Assembly: GCA_910585265.1 (NCBI GenBank)
Contig: CAJUCA010000006.1
Location: 50,450 to 98,150, forward strand
Length of the DNA stretch: 47,701 nucleotides
Reading direction: 5' to 3'
DNA from: an uncultured Oscillospiraceae bacterium
GTDB taxonomy: Bacteria > Bacillota > Clostridia > Oscillospirales > Oscillospiraceae
Shown: positions 7,722 through 14,502 of the stretch, piece after piece
How positions within the stretch are numbered: position 1 is the first letter of the stretch
Layout of the letters: the number at the start of each line of letters is the position of its first letter
The notes under the pieces: generated by a model
Told to the model about the DNA's origin: nothing
What the model saw: the letters and a program-made list of their open reading frames with translations, nothing else
Databases searched by the model: none
Made by a program: the position numbers and the translations under genes

Positions 7722-8025
7722 CGCCTGCTCCCGGACGCTCCGCGCTTCTGGTCTGTCACGCTCCGCGCCCTCCGCGACGGCGTCTAAGCCCCTCCGGCTG
7801 CGCAAATCCCGCCGGGGCCTCCGGCCCCTCTGGGGTTCGCTCCGCTCCGGGTCTTACCCGCCTGCTCCCGGACGCTCCGCGCTTCTGGTCTGTCACGCTC
7901 CGCGCCCTCCGCGACGGCGTCTAAGCCCCTCCGGCTGCGCAAATCCCGCCGGGGCCTCCGGCCCCTCTGGGCTTTGCTCCGCTCCGGGTCTTACCCGCCT
8001 GCTCCCGGGCACTCCGCGCTTCTGA
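7722..8025. repeat. 137-bp tandem repeat, two copies plus a partial third
   Basis: Two near-identical 137-bp units (7722-7858 and 7859-7995) begin CGCCTGCTCCCGGACGCTCC and end with a CGGGTCTTAC boundary; a third, truncated and more diverged unit (7996-8025) stops directly at the stop codon of the Cys-rich gene. Each unit contains CCGGGGCCTCCGGCCCC, able to fold. The flank 7603-7721 holds a CCCTCCCCCTGTCAGGGG-type hairpin and the GATGAGGGTGCGGCG motif also seen at 13445. No coding function is apparent. The unit is far too long for a CRISPR repeat. Confidence 0.85.
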
Positions 8026-8232
8026 TCAGCAGCAGCCGTCGTTGCAGCCGCAGCCGCAGCCGTTGTTATTGCCGCAGCCGCAGTTGTTGTTGCCGCCACA
8101 GCAGCAGCAGCAACAGCCGTTATTGCTGCCGCCCCAGCTGTTGTTGCCGCCGCAGCAGCAGCACAGCAGGAGGATCAGGATGATGATCCACCAGCAGCCC
8201 CCACCGAAACCACCATTGTTACCACAACACAT
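8026..8232 (-). CDS. small Cys/Gly/Asn-rich protein with one hydrophobic helix
   Basis: A 68-residue protein with extreme composition: 20 Cys, 19 Gly and 13 Asn by my count. The only ionisable acidic or basic side chain, apart from Cys, is Asp65; there is no Lys, Arg, Glu or His. A hydrophobic segment, WWIIILILLL (14-23), is followed by CCCC, then by repeats such as GGNN, CCCCCC and CGCGNNNGCGCGC. A GTGAGGTGA ribosome site lies eight bases before the ATG, which supports real translation. It is short enough to be missed by gene finders. Possible roles, all inference: spore-coat or envelope component held by disulphides, or metal-binding protein. It is divergent from mltG and lies beside a tandem repeat, so one alternative is a low-complexity artefact of repeat DNA. 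Confidence 0.65.
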   Translation of the reverse strand: MCCGNNGGFGGGCWWIIILILLLCCCCGGNNSWGGSNNGCCCCCCGGNNNCGCGNNNGCGCGCNDGCC

Positions 8233-8253
8233 GATTTTGTCACCTCACTGAGA

Positions 8254-8359
8254 TTTTGTCCGGTCACGGAGACCGGCCCCGAAGCCGCCGCCCCCGGCGG
8301 CGCCGGGGGCGAGCCCCGTACACCTTGGTTTTTTGTCCGGTCACGGAGACCGGCCCCGA
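8254..8359. repeat. 29-bp exact direct repeat upstream of mltG and the Cys-rich gene
   Basis: An identical 29-bp sequence beginning TTTTGTCCGGTCACGGAGAC occurs at 8254-8282 and 8331-8359, 77 bp apart. Each copy holds a hairpin or dyad CCGGTC-ACGGA-GACCGG. No U-tract follows on either strand, so these are not terminators. They lie in the divergent intergenic region (8233-8532) and could be regulator-binding sites. The rest of the gap is GC-rich with no further gene seen. Confidence 0.7.
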
Positions 8360-8532
8360 TGCCGCGTACCGCCGCGACGCCGGGGCGGGGCCCCGTGCCC
8401 CCGGGAGCGGCGGCCCTTTCGGCCCCTCCCCCGTTTCTGGGTCATACTATGCGGGGGGCGGAAAAGGGGTTCCCCCTCCCAGCTCCCGGTTTTTTCCGGG
8501 CTACCTTATCCTATCGTCAAGGAGTGAAGCAA

Positions 8533-9798
8533 ATGGCAGAAGGCAGACGCGCCGCCCCCCGGGGCGGCTCCAGCCGGTCCCGCCGCGGAAGGAGCGGCGG
8601 CCGCGCCCCCGGTTCCGGCTCCGGCGGCGGCTACTATGACTACAACCGCCCGGAGCGGGGCCGGAGCGACCAGACCCCGGATCAACGCCGCCCCCGGCGT
8701 TCCTCCCGGCTGAAGCGCAGTCCGGGGGCACGGGTGGCGGGGGCACTGCTGTATGTGCTGCTGGTCATCGGCCTGTCCGGGATTCTGGCCACCCTGGGCT
8801 GGGTGTGGGCCTGCGACCTGCTGGGGCTGAACAAGGAGTCCGTGTCGGTGGAGATCACCATCCACGAGGACACCGAGTTCAGCGAGGTGGTGGACACGCT
8901 GGAGCGGGAGGGCCTCATTGAGTACAAGTTCCTGTTCAAGCTGTTCTCCTGGTTCTCCCACGCGGAGGAGAAGATCGCCCCCGGCACCTACACCCTGGAC
9001 ACCGAGATGGACTACCGCGCCCTGATCTCCAACATGGGCTCGTCCTCCACCACCCGGAAAACCGTGGACATCACCATCCCGGAGGGCTACACCATCGACC
9101 AGCTCTTTGACCTGCTGGACAAGCGGGGGGTGGCCTCGGTGGACAGGCTCCGGGATATGTCCGCCAACTGGGACTACGCCTTCGACTGGCTGGAGGGCCT
9201 CCCCCTGGGGGACTACCACCGGCTGGAGGGCTACCTGTTCCCGGACACCTACACCTTCGAGATGGGGGAAAACCCCAAGTACGTGCTCAACAAGATGCTG
9301 GTGAACTTCGATTCCAAGATGGACCAGTACCTGGACCAGTTCGCCGGGGAGGGGGAGGACGCCCCCGCCTACTCCCTCCACGACATCGTCACCATCGCCT
9401 CCCTCATCGAGAAGGAGACGGACGGCACCAACACCGACGAGCGCAGCGACTATAAGAGCATCGCCTCCGTCATCTACAACCGCCTGGAGCACCCGGAGGC
9501 GGAGACGGTGGGCCTGCTCCAGATCGACGCCACCCTGGTGTACCTCAACGGCGGGAAGGTCCCCACCGAGGCGGACAAGGCCATCGACTCCCCCTATAAC
9601 ACCTACAAGTACCAGGGCCTGCCCCCCGGGCCCATCGCCAACCCGGGCATGACCTCCCTGCTGGCGGCCATGGACCCGGACAGCACCAGCTACTATTACT
9701 ACGCCCTGAACCCGGAGACCAAGCAGCACGAGTACAGCCGCACCCTGGCGGAGCACCAGGCCAAGCTGGACCGGTTCGCCGCCGCCAACAATGGGTAA
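8533..9798 (+). CDS. mltG: endolytic transglycosylase MltG
   Basis: A 421-residue membrane-anchored lytic transglycosylase (YceG family) that cuts nascent peptidoglycan strands and sets glycan length. Order: a basic, Arg/Gly/Ser-rich cytoplasmic tail (1-65), one transmembrane helix (about 71-95), a LysM-like region, then the catalytic YceG domain with EGYLFPDTYTF, the catalytic Glu near residue 293 in IASLIEKET, and the GLPPGPIANPG C-terminal motif. AAGGAG lies eight bases before ATG 8533. Its stop overlaps the U32 peptidase start by eight bases. In B. subtilis mltG (yrrL) also precedes the trhP genes, though with trmR between, which is missing here. Confidence 0.95.
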   Translation: MAEGRRAAPRGGSSRSRRGRSGGRAPGSGSGGGYYDYNRPERGRSDQTPDQRRPRRSSRLKRSPGARVAGALLYVLLVIGLSGILATLGWVWACDLLGLNKESVSVEITIHEDTEFSEVVDTLEREGLIEYKFLFKLFSWFSHAEEKIAPGTYTLDTEMDYRALISNMGSSSTTRKTVDITIPEGYTIDQLFDLLDKRGVASVDRLRDMSANWDYAFDWLEGLPLGDYHRLEGYLFPDTYTFEMGENPKYVLNKMLVNFDSKMDQYLDQFAGEGEDAPAYSLHDIVTIASLIEKETDGTNTDERSDYKSIASVIYNRLEHPEAETVGLLQIDATLVYLNGGKVPTEADKAIDSPYNTYKYQGLPPGPIANPGMTSLLAAMDPDSTSYYYYALNPETKQHEYSRTLAEHQAKLDRFAAANNG

Positions 9799-11002
9799 GC
9801 CGGAGCTGCTCTCCCCCGCCGGGGACCGGGAGCGGCTGGACATGGCCCTGGCCTACGGCGCGGACGCGGTGTACCTGGCGGGGAACGCCTACGGGATGCG
9901 GGCCTTCGCCGGGAACTTCGGCCGGGAGGGGCTGGCGGAGGCGGTAAAAGCCGCCCACGCCCAGGGCGTCCGGGTCCACGTCACCTGCAACACCCTGGCC
10001 CGGAACGGGGAGATCGCCGCCCTGCCGGAGTACCTGGAGTTTTTGGACGGCATCGGGGCGGACGCGGTGATCGCCGCCGGAGTGGACGTGCTGTCCCTCT
10101 GTAAGCGGCACGCCCCCCATGTGCAGGTGCATATGTCCACCCAGACCGGGATCACCAACTACGAGATGGCCCGGGTGTGGCAGGAGCTGGGGGCGTCCCG
10201 GGTGATCCTGGCCCGGGAGCTGTCCCTGGAGGAGGTGGCGGAGATCTGCGCCAAGGCCCCCAGGGGGCTGGAGGTGGAGTGCTTCGTCCACGGGGCCATG
10301 TGCGTGTCCTACTCGGGGCGGTGTCTGCTGTCCAACTATATGACGGGGCGGGACGCCGCCCGGGGGGCCTGCGCCCAGCCCTGCCGCTACCGCTATTCGC
10401 TGGTGGAGGAAAAGCGGCCCGGCGAGTATTTCCCCATCATCCAGGAGGGGGGCGAAACCTTTATCCTGAACAGCCGGGATATGTGCATGATCGACCACAT
10501 TCCGGAGCTGATCCAGGCGGGGGTCCACTCCCTGAAGATCGAGGGCCGGGCCAAGAGCGCGTACTACGCCGCCATGACCACCGCCGCCTACCGCCACGCC
10601 GTGGACGCGGCGGCGGCGGGCAGGCCCCTGGATCCCCTCTGGCGGGCGGAGGTGGACAAGGTGAGCCACCGGCACTACTCCACCGGCTTCTGGTTCGGAC
10701 AGCCGGGGCAGTACACCCAGGACGCCCGCTATATCCGGGACTGGCAGGTGCTGGCCATCGTAAAGGAGTGCGGCGGGGACGGGAACGCCCTGCTGTCCCT
10801 GCGCAACAAGTTCGCCGCCGGGGACGCGCTGGAGGTGGTGGGGCCGGACCTGCCCGCCTTCCCCATGACCGCCCCCATGATGGAGGGGCTGGACGGCCAG
10901 CCCCTGGCGGAGCCCCGGCACCCCCAGATGGAGTTCCGCATGAAGCTGCCCCGGGCGGTGCCGCCCCTGTCCCTTGTGCGGGCCAACCGCCCCAGCTCGT
11001 AA
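9791..11002 (+). CDS. U32-family peptidase, TrhP-type tRNA hydroxylation protein
   Basis: A 403-residue U32-family protein. The family signature is present near residues 165-205: ECFVHGAMCVSYSGRCLLSN, followed by RGACAQPCR, giving the conserved cysteines thought to hold an Fe-S cluster. Despite the peptidase name, close relatives (B. subtilis TrhP1/TrhP2, E. coli TrhP) are needed for 5-hydroxyuridine formation at tRNA position 34 using prephenate. The position immediately after mltG matches the B. subtilis order and favours the TrhP role over collagenase-like activity. It ends near the usual length of the single-domain form. Overlap with mltG implies co-translation. Confidence 0.9.
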   Translation: MGKPELLSPAGDRERLDMALAYGADAVYLAGNAYGMRAFAGNFGREGLAEAVKAAHAQGVRVHVTCNTLARNGEIAALPEYLEFLDGIGADAVIAAGVDVLSLCKRHAPHVQVHMSTQTGITNYEMARVWQELGASRVILARELSLEEVAEICAKAPRGLEVECFVHGAMCVSYSGRCLLSNYMTGRDAARGACAQPCRYRYSLVEEKRPGEYFPIIQEGGETFILNSRDMCMIDHIPELIQAGVHSLKIEGRAKSAYYAAMTTAAYRHAVDAAAAGRPLDPLWRAEVDKVSHRHYSTGFWFGQPGQYTQDARYIRDWQVLAIVKECGGDGNALLSLRNKFAAGDALEVVGPDLPAFPMTAPMMEGLDGQPLAEPRHPQMEFRMKLPRAVPPLSLVRANRPSS

Positions 11003-11012
11003 ATATAAGAAC

Positions 11013-11164
11013 CTGTACCAATCGCCTCAGCACCCAGCTTAACGGCCAGAATTGCCGCTGGCCGCGTTGAAAAATCTTGAAATACACAAAGTATTCCCGC
11101 GATTTTTCGCCTTGCCACCGGCAATTCTGACTCGCGAATCTGAATACTTCGGCGATTGGTACAG
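11013..11164. repeat. 152-bp nested palindromic element
   Basis: Perfect 14-bp terminal inverted repeats, CTGTACCAATCGCC (11013-11026) and GGCGATTGGTACAG (11151-11164), enclose nested inverted repeats: CAGAATTGCCG (11047-11057) with CGGCAATTCTG (11119-11129), AAAAATC (11070-11076) with GATTTTT (11101-11107), and AATAC (11081-11085) with GTATT (11091-11095). The whole element folds back on itself like a MITE or a long structured RNA. It contains no ORF of note and no recognisable transposase. Confidence 0.8.
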
Positions 11165-11170
11165 CTTCTA

Positions 11171-11201
11171 AACTGCCTGGGCGTGCCGTCCAGGCAGTTT
11201 T
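11171..11201 (+). terminator. probable rho-independent terminator after the mltG-U32 operon
   Basis: Stem AACTGCCTGG (11171-11180) and CCAGGCAGTT (11190-11199) with a 9-base loop, followed by a short T run (TTTTCC). It lies between the palindromic element and the next ribosome site, so it may alternatively be a 5' leader hairpin of the downstream gene. Confidence 0.5.
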
Positions 11202-11221
11202 CCAACCAGGGAGGAATTACT

Positions 11222-11704
11222 ATGAGAGAAATGCGCAGATTCAAGCAGGCCCTCACCCCCCAGGAGTGCGCCGCGGTCCTGGAGCGGAACACCGCCGGGG
11301 TGCTGGCCCTCACCGGGGACGGGGGCTGTCCCTACGCCGTCCCCCTGAGCTATGTTTGGCTGGACGGAAGGGTCTATTTCCACTTCGCCCTGGCGGGCCA
11401 CAAGCTGGACGCGGTGCGGGCGGACGGCAGGGCCTCCTTCTGCGTGGTGGATCAGGACCAGATCGTGCCGGAGGAATACACCACCTATTACCGCTCGGTG
11501 ATCCTGTTCGGAACCGCCCAGGTGGTGGACGATCCGGAGGAAAAACGCCGCTCCATCGACGCGCTGTGCGCCAAATACCGCCCCGGCTTTGAGGCGGAGC
11601 GGGCGGCGGAGATCGACGGCTCCTGGGACCGCTTCCTCATGGTGCGGCTGACCCCGGAGCGGATCACCGGAAAGCAGGCCCGGGAGCTGATGGCCCAGGG
11701 CTGA
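11222..11704 (+). CDS. pyridoxamine 5'-phosphate oxidase-fold flavoprotein (NimA-like)
   Basis: A 160-residue split-barrel FMN-binding protein. It resembles the NimA/nitroimidazole-reductase-like branch of the pyridoxamine phosphate oxidase superfamily: MRRFKQALTPQECAAVL, VLALTGDGGCPYAVPLSYVW, and VYFHFALAGHKLDAV, in which the His is the conserved flavin-site residue of the group. GGGAGG precedes ATG 11222 by about eight bases. Members are common in gut clostridia and mostly uncharacterised; Nim proteins reduce nitro drugs, but resistance should not be inferred from family alone. It is transcribed alone between two repeat-rich gaps. Confidence 0.87.
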   Translation: MREMRRFKQALTPQECAAVLERNTAGVLALTGDGGCPYAVPLSYVWLDGRVYFHFALAGHKLDAVRADGRASFCVVDQDQIVPEEYTTYYRSVILFGTAQVVDDPEEKRRSIDALCAKYRPGFEAERAAEIDGSWDRFLMVRLTPERITGKQARELMAQG

Positions 11705-11760
11705 ACCGCCCCAGGTATGCCGGGGGGCCGTCCCTGTATATAATGATAAGACGCGCGGCT

Positions 11761-12090
11761 GTAGGGGCGCACATTGTGCGCCCGCGCCTGTTTTGCCGCG
11801 ACGCCCTTTCGCGGCAAAGGGGACGGATGAGGGCGCGCCGCCTGTCCGCCCCCTCACCCGTCCGGCCATCAGGCCGGACACCCTCCCCCCTTGTGGGGGA
11901 GGGCGGGACTGTCGAAAAAGCCGCTTCTGTTCCGATGGCGGGAAGGAAGATAGTGTGAAAGAAACCCAGGAGGTCGTTCTTTCACGTCCAGTCATCGGCT
12001 TTTCTGAACGTTTTTTGTTCAGAAAAGCCGCACCCAGCGGGGCGAAAAGACTTTTTCGACACGCTGGGGCGGACAATGTCCGCCCCTACA
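11761..12090. repeat. cluster of dispersed repeats upstream of the CDF exporter
   Basis: The 409-bp gap before the CDF gene is mostly repeat DNA. From 11761 there is a GTAGGGGCGC hairpin unit; 12068-12090 is its inverted relative ending GTCCGCCCCTAC. Between them are a CACCCGTCCGGCCATCAGGC/CCCTCCCCCTT-type unit (about 11850-11905) and the 120-nt element listed separately. GTCGAAAAAG (11911-11920) and CTTTTTCGAC (12051-12060) form a 10-bp inverted pair. A TATAAT-like sequence lies at 11739-11744 without a convincing -35. Confidence 0.7.
11911..12030 (+). repeat. 120-nt structured element, copy 1 (upstream of CDF gene)
   Basis: This copy aligns without gaps to the minus strand of 33141-33022, with 104 of 120 positions identical by my count. 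Three hairpins can form: a weak one ending GGGAAGGAAG; GTGAAAGAA with TTCTTTCAC around the loop ACCCAGGAGGTCG; and GGCTTTTCTGAAC with GTTCAGAAAAGCC. Thirty central positions (11941-11970) are identical in both copies. It ends 83 nt before the CDF start, in the same orientation. Whether it is a mobile repeat or a cis-regulatory RNA is open. Confidence 0.75.
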
Positions 12091-12113
12091 CACCACCGAT
12101 TGGAAGTGCTGCC

Positions 12114-13274
12114 ATGTTCCAATTCATCCTGCGCCGGGTTCTGCCCGAGGGGAGCAATCCCAGCCACCCCCAGGTCCGCCGCCGCTGCGGCCTTGCCGCC
12201 GGGGGGATCGGGGTGGCCCTCAACCTGACGCTGTTTCTGGGGAAGCTGTGCGCCGGCGCGCTCACCGGGGCCATCTCCGTCACCGCCGACGCCTTCAACA
12301 ACCTGTCCGACGCCGCCGGGTCGGTGGTGACCCTGGCGGGCTTCCGCATGGCGGGCCGGCGGGCGGACGCCGAGCACCCCTTCGGCCACGGGCGGGCGGA
12401 GTATCTGGCGGGGCTGGCGGTGTCCCTGCTGATCCTGCTGGTGGGGGTGGAGCTGGTCCGGGAGTCGGCGGGCAAGATCCTCCAGCCATCGGAACCCCTC
12501 CTCACCCCCCTGGCGGCGGGCGTGCTCATCGTGTCCATCCTGGTCAAGCTGTGGATGGGCTGGTTCAACGCCGAGCTGGGGAAGCGCGCCGATTCCGCCG
12601 CCCTGCGGGCCGCCGCCCTGGACGCCCGGGCGGACGTGCTGGCCACTTCGGCGGTGCTGGGGGGGCTGGCGGTGTCCCGGCTCACCCGCCTCAATCTGGA
12701 CGGCTGGCTGGGGCTGGCGGTGGCGGCGTTCATCCTGCGGGCGGGGTGGTCCGCCGCCAAGGACACCATCGACCCCCTGCTGGGGGCCCAGCCCGACCCG
12801 GCTATGGTGGCGGACATCGAGTCCCTGATCCTCTCCCACCCCCCGGTGCTGGGCATACACGATCTGATCATCCACGACTACGGCCCCGGGCGGCGGATGA
12901 TGTCCGTCCACGCCGAGGTGCCCGCCGCCAGCGGGCTGGTGGAGGTCCACCACGTCATCGACCACATTGAGCGGGAGCTGGGGGAGCGGTTCGGCCTGGA
13001 GGCGGTGATCCACCTGGACCCGGTGGAGCCGGAGGATCCCCTCACCCGCCGCCTGCTGGCCCTGGCCGCCCAGGCCGCCCGGGAGCTGGACCCCGCCGCC
13101 ACCATCCACGACCTGCGCCGCACGGCGGAGGGGGCGGTGTCCTTCGACGTGGTGGTGCCCTACGACGTGGCCCTCACCGACGGGGAGGTCCGCGCCGCCC
13201 TGGCAAAGCGGCTGGAGGAGCTGGAGCCGGGGGCGGGGCTGGTGATCGGGGTGGACCGGAGCCATGTTTTGTAA
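12114..13274 (+). CDS. cation diffusion facilitator (CDF) metal exporter
   Basis: A 386-residue inner-membrane divalent-metal/proton antiporter. An N-terminal domain with six hydrophobic helices carries the metal-site residues ADAFNNLSD (about 58-66) in TM2 and DARADVLATS in TM5; a C-terminal cytoplasmic domain (about 215-300) holds HDLIIHDYGPGRRMMSVHAEV with the dimer/metal His and Asp residues. The TM2 site reads D-x3-L-x-D with Asn where Zn-specific proteins have His, as in Fe/Mn-type members, so Mn or Fe export is more likely than Zn (inference). The C-terminal extension beyond residue 300 looks like a second, related ferredoxin-like segment. Start ATG 12114 has a weak GGAAG site. It stands alone, preceded by repeat DNA. 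Confidence 0.92.
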   Translation: MFQFILRRVLPEGSNPSHPQVRRRCGLAAGGIGVALNLTLFLGKLCAGALTGAISVTADAFNNLSDAAGSVVTLAGFRMAGRRADAEHPFGHGRAEYLAGLAVSLLILLVGVELVRESAGKILQPSEPLLTPLAAGVLIVSILVKLWMGWFNAELGKRADSAALRAAALDARADVLATSAVLGGLAVSRLTRLNLDGWLGLAVAAFILRAGWSAAKDTIDPLLGAQPDPAMVADIESLILSHPPVLGIHDLIIHDYGPGRRMMSVHAEVPAASGLVEVHHVIDHIERELGERFGLEAVIHLDPVEPEDPLTRRLLALAAQAARELDPAATIHDLRRTAEGAVSFDVVVPYDVALTDGEVRAALAKRLEELEPGAGLVIGVDRSHVL

Positions 13275-13589
13275 CGCGATCCGGCGGCTTATTCACAAAA
13301 AACTGTAGAAATTTCCCGCCGGACGGTTTATAATGATACGAACCATATCTGCAAAAGCCTTCCCCCTGGAAGGGGGCGGTGTGTGCCAGTGGCACACGTC
13401 CACCGCACGACCGAGCCGAAGGCGAGACAGGTGGCATTCGCGAAGCAAATGACGGATGAGGGTGCGGCGGTATGGTGCTGGACGCATCCCTTTTCCGCCC
13501 CCTCACCCGCCCCCTTCGGGGGCACCCTCCCCCTATGGGTGGAGGGCTGATAGGGCCCCGCTTCCAGACTATAGAAAGGGTGTGTCCAA
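13275..13589. repeat. repeat-filled gap upstream of the response regulator
   Basis: No gene is seen here. A perfect -10-like TATAAT (13329-13334) has only a weak -35. The stretch 13357-13560 consists of repeat units: CCTTCCCCCTGGAAGGGGG, GTGTGCCAGTGGCACAC (hairpin), GACGGATGAGGGTGCGGCG (also near 7700 and 24820), and CCGCCCCCTTCGGGGGC (hairpin). The same building blocks recur in other gaps of the window. Confidence 0.6.
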
Positions 13590-14276
13590 ATGCCCCGCAC
13601 GATCTTGATTGTGGAGGACGATAAGAACATCGCCGACCTGCTCCGGCTCTACCTGGAGAAGGAGGACATGGCCTGCCACGTGGCCGGGGACGGGCTGGCG
13701 GGGCTGGAGAAATTCCAGCAGGTCCAGCCCGACCTGGTGCTGCTGGACATTATGCTCCCCGGGCTGGACGGCTGGTCGGTGTGCCGGAAGATCCGGGAGA
13801 CCTCCAAGGCCCCCATCATCATGCTCACCGCCAAGGGCGAGCTGGAGGACAAGGTGAACGGCCTGGAGATGGGGGCGGACGACTACATCACCAAGCCCTT
13901 CGAGGCCAAGGAGGTGGTGGCCCGGGTCCACGCCGTCCTCCGCCGCTTCGGGGAGGAGGAGCAGCCGGAAAAGCGGCTCACCTTCGACCGGCTGGTGGTG
14001 AACCTGGACTCCTACGAGCTGCTGGTGAACGGCAGGCGGGTGGACACACCCCCCAAGGAGCTGGAGCTGCTCTACCATCTGGCCGCCGCCCCTAACCGGG
14101 TGTTCACCCGGAACCAGCTGCTGGACGAGGTGTGGGGCTTCGACTACTTCGGGGACAGCCGGACGGTGGATGTGCACATCAAACGCCTGCGGGAGAAGCT
14201 GGAGGGCGTGTCCGGCCAGTGGAGCTTAAAAACCGTCTGGGGCGTGGGCTATAAGTTCGAGGTGACTTCGGCATGA
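13590..14276 (+). CDS. OmpR/PhoB-family response regulator
   Basis: A 228-residue two-component response regulator: receiver domain (1-120) with the acidic pair in VEDD, phospho-acceptor Asp in LVLLDIMLPGLDGW, Thr in MLTAKG and Lys in TKPFEAKE; then a winged-helix DNA-binding domain (about 130-225) with RTVDVHIKRLREKLE and the WGVGYKF end. It pairs with the sensor kinase 227 bp downstream. Its last codons (Val-Thr-Ser-Ala-stop) lie in a hairpin repeat, GGTGACTTC-GGCAT-GAAGTCACC, so the repeat supplies the end of the gene. The neighbouring htrA suggests an envelope-stress role (inference). Confidence 0.95.
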   Translation: MPRTILIVEDDKNIADLLRLYLEKEDMACHVAGDGLAGLEKFQQVQPDLVLLDIMLPGLDGWSVCRKIRETSKAPIIMLTAKGELEDKVNGLEMGADDYITKPFEAKEVVARVHAVLRRFGEEEQPEKRLTFDRLVVNLDSYELLVNGRRVDTPPKELELLYHLAAAPNRVFTRNQLLDEVWGFDYFGDSRTVDVHIKRLREKLEGVSGQWSLKTVWGVGYKFEVTSA

Positions 14277-14490
14277 AGTCACCAGCACGCGCAGCGTGCC
14301 GCCGCGAGCGCGGCGGAGCGGGACGGGATTCACTCCCGGCCCGCGATACATTCCATTCTGAGGGGGTCCCCGCAAAATGGGACATTTTGTGGGGAGATGA
14401 CTTCAGCATGAAGTCACCAGCACGCATAGCGTGCCGCCGCGACACATTCCATTCTGAGGGGTCCCCGCAAAATGGGACATTTTGTGGGGA
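14263..14490. repeat. duplicated hairpin repeat between response regulator and kinase
   Basis: Two copies of one unit: 14263-14397 and 14398-14490. Each has the hairpin TGACTTC-(G/A)GCAT-GAAGTCA, then CCAGCACGC...GCGTGCC (hairpin), then CATTCCATTCTGAGG, then a stem TCCCCGCAAAAT with ATTTTGTGGGGA. Copy 1 has about 42 extra bases in the middle. The response-regulator stop codon is inside the first hairpin, and the second copy ends with the ribosome site of the kinase gene (GGGGAGG). Confidence 0.85.
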
Positions 14491-14502
14491 GGTCACCGCC
14501 GG

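Noticed and set aside
7722..8025. CRISPR array
   Set aside because: Units are 137 bp, directly contiguous with no variable spacers, and no cas genes are present.
11222..11704. nim nitroimidazole-resistance gene
   Set aside because: Only the fold and general motifs match; related proteins are widespread in gut clostridia without known resistance.
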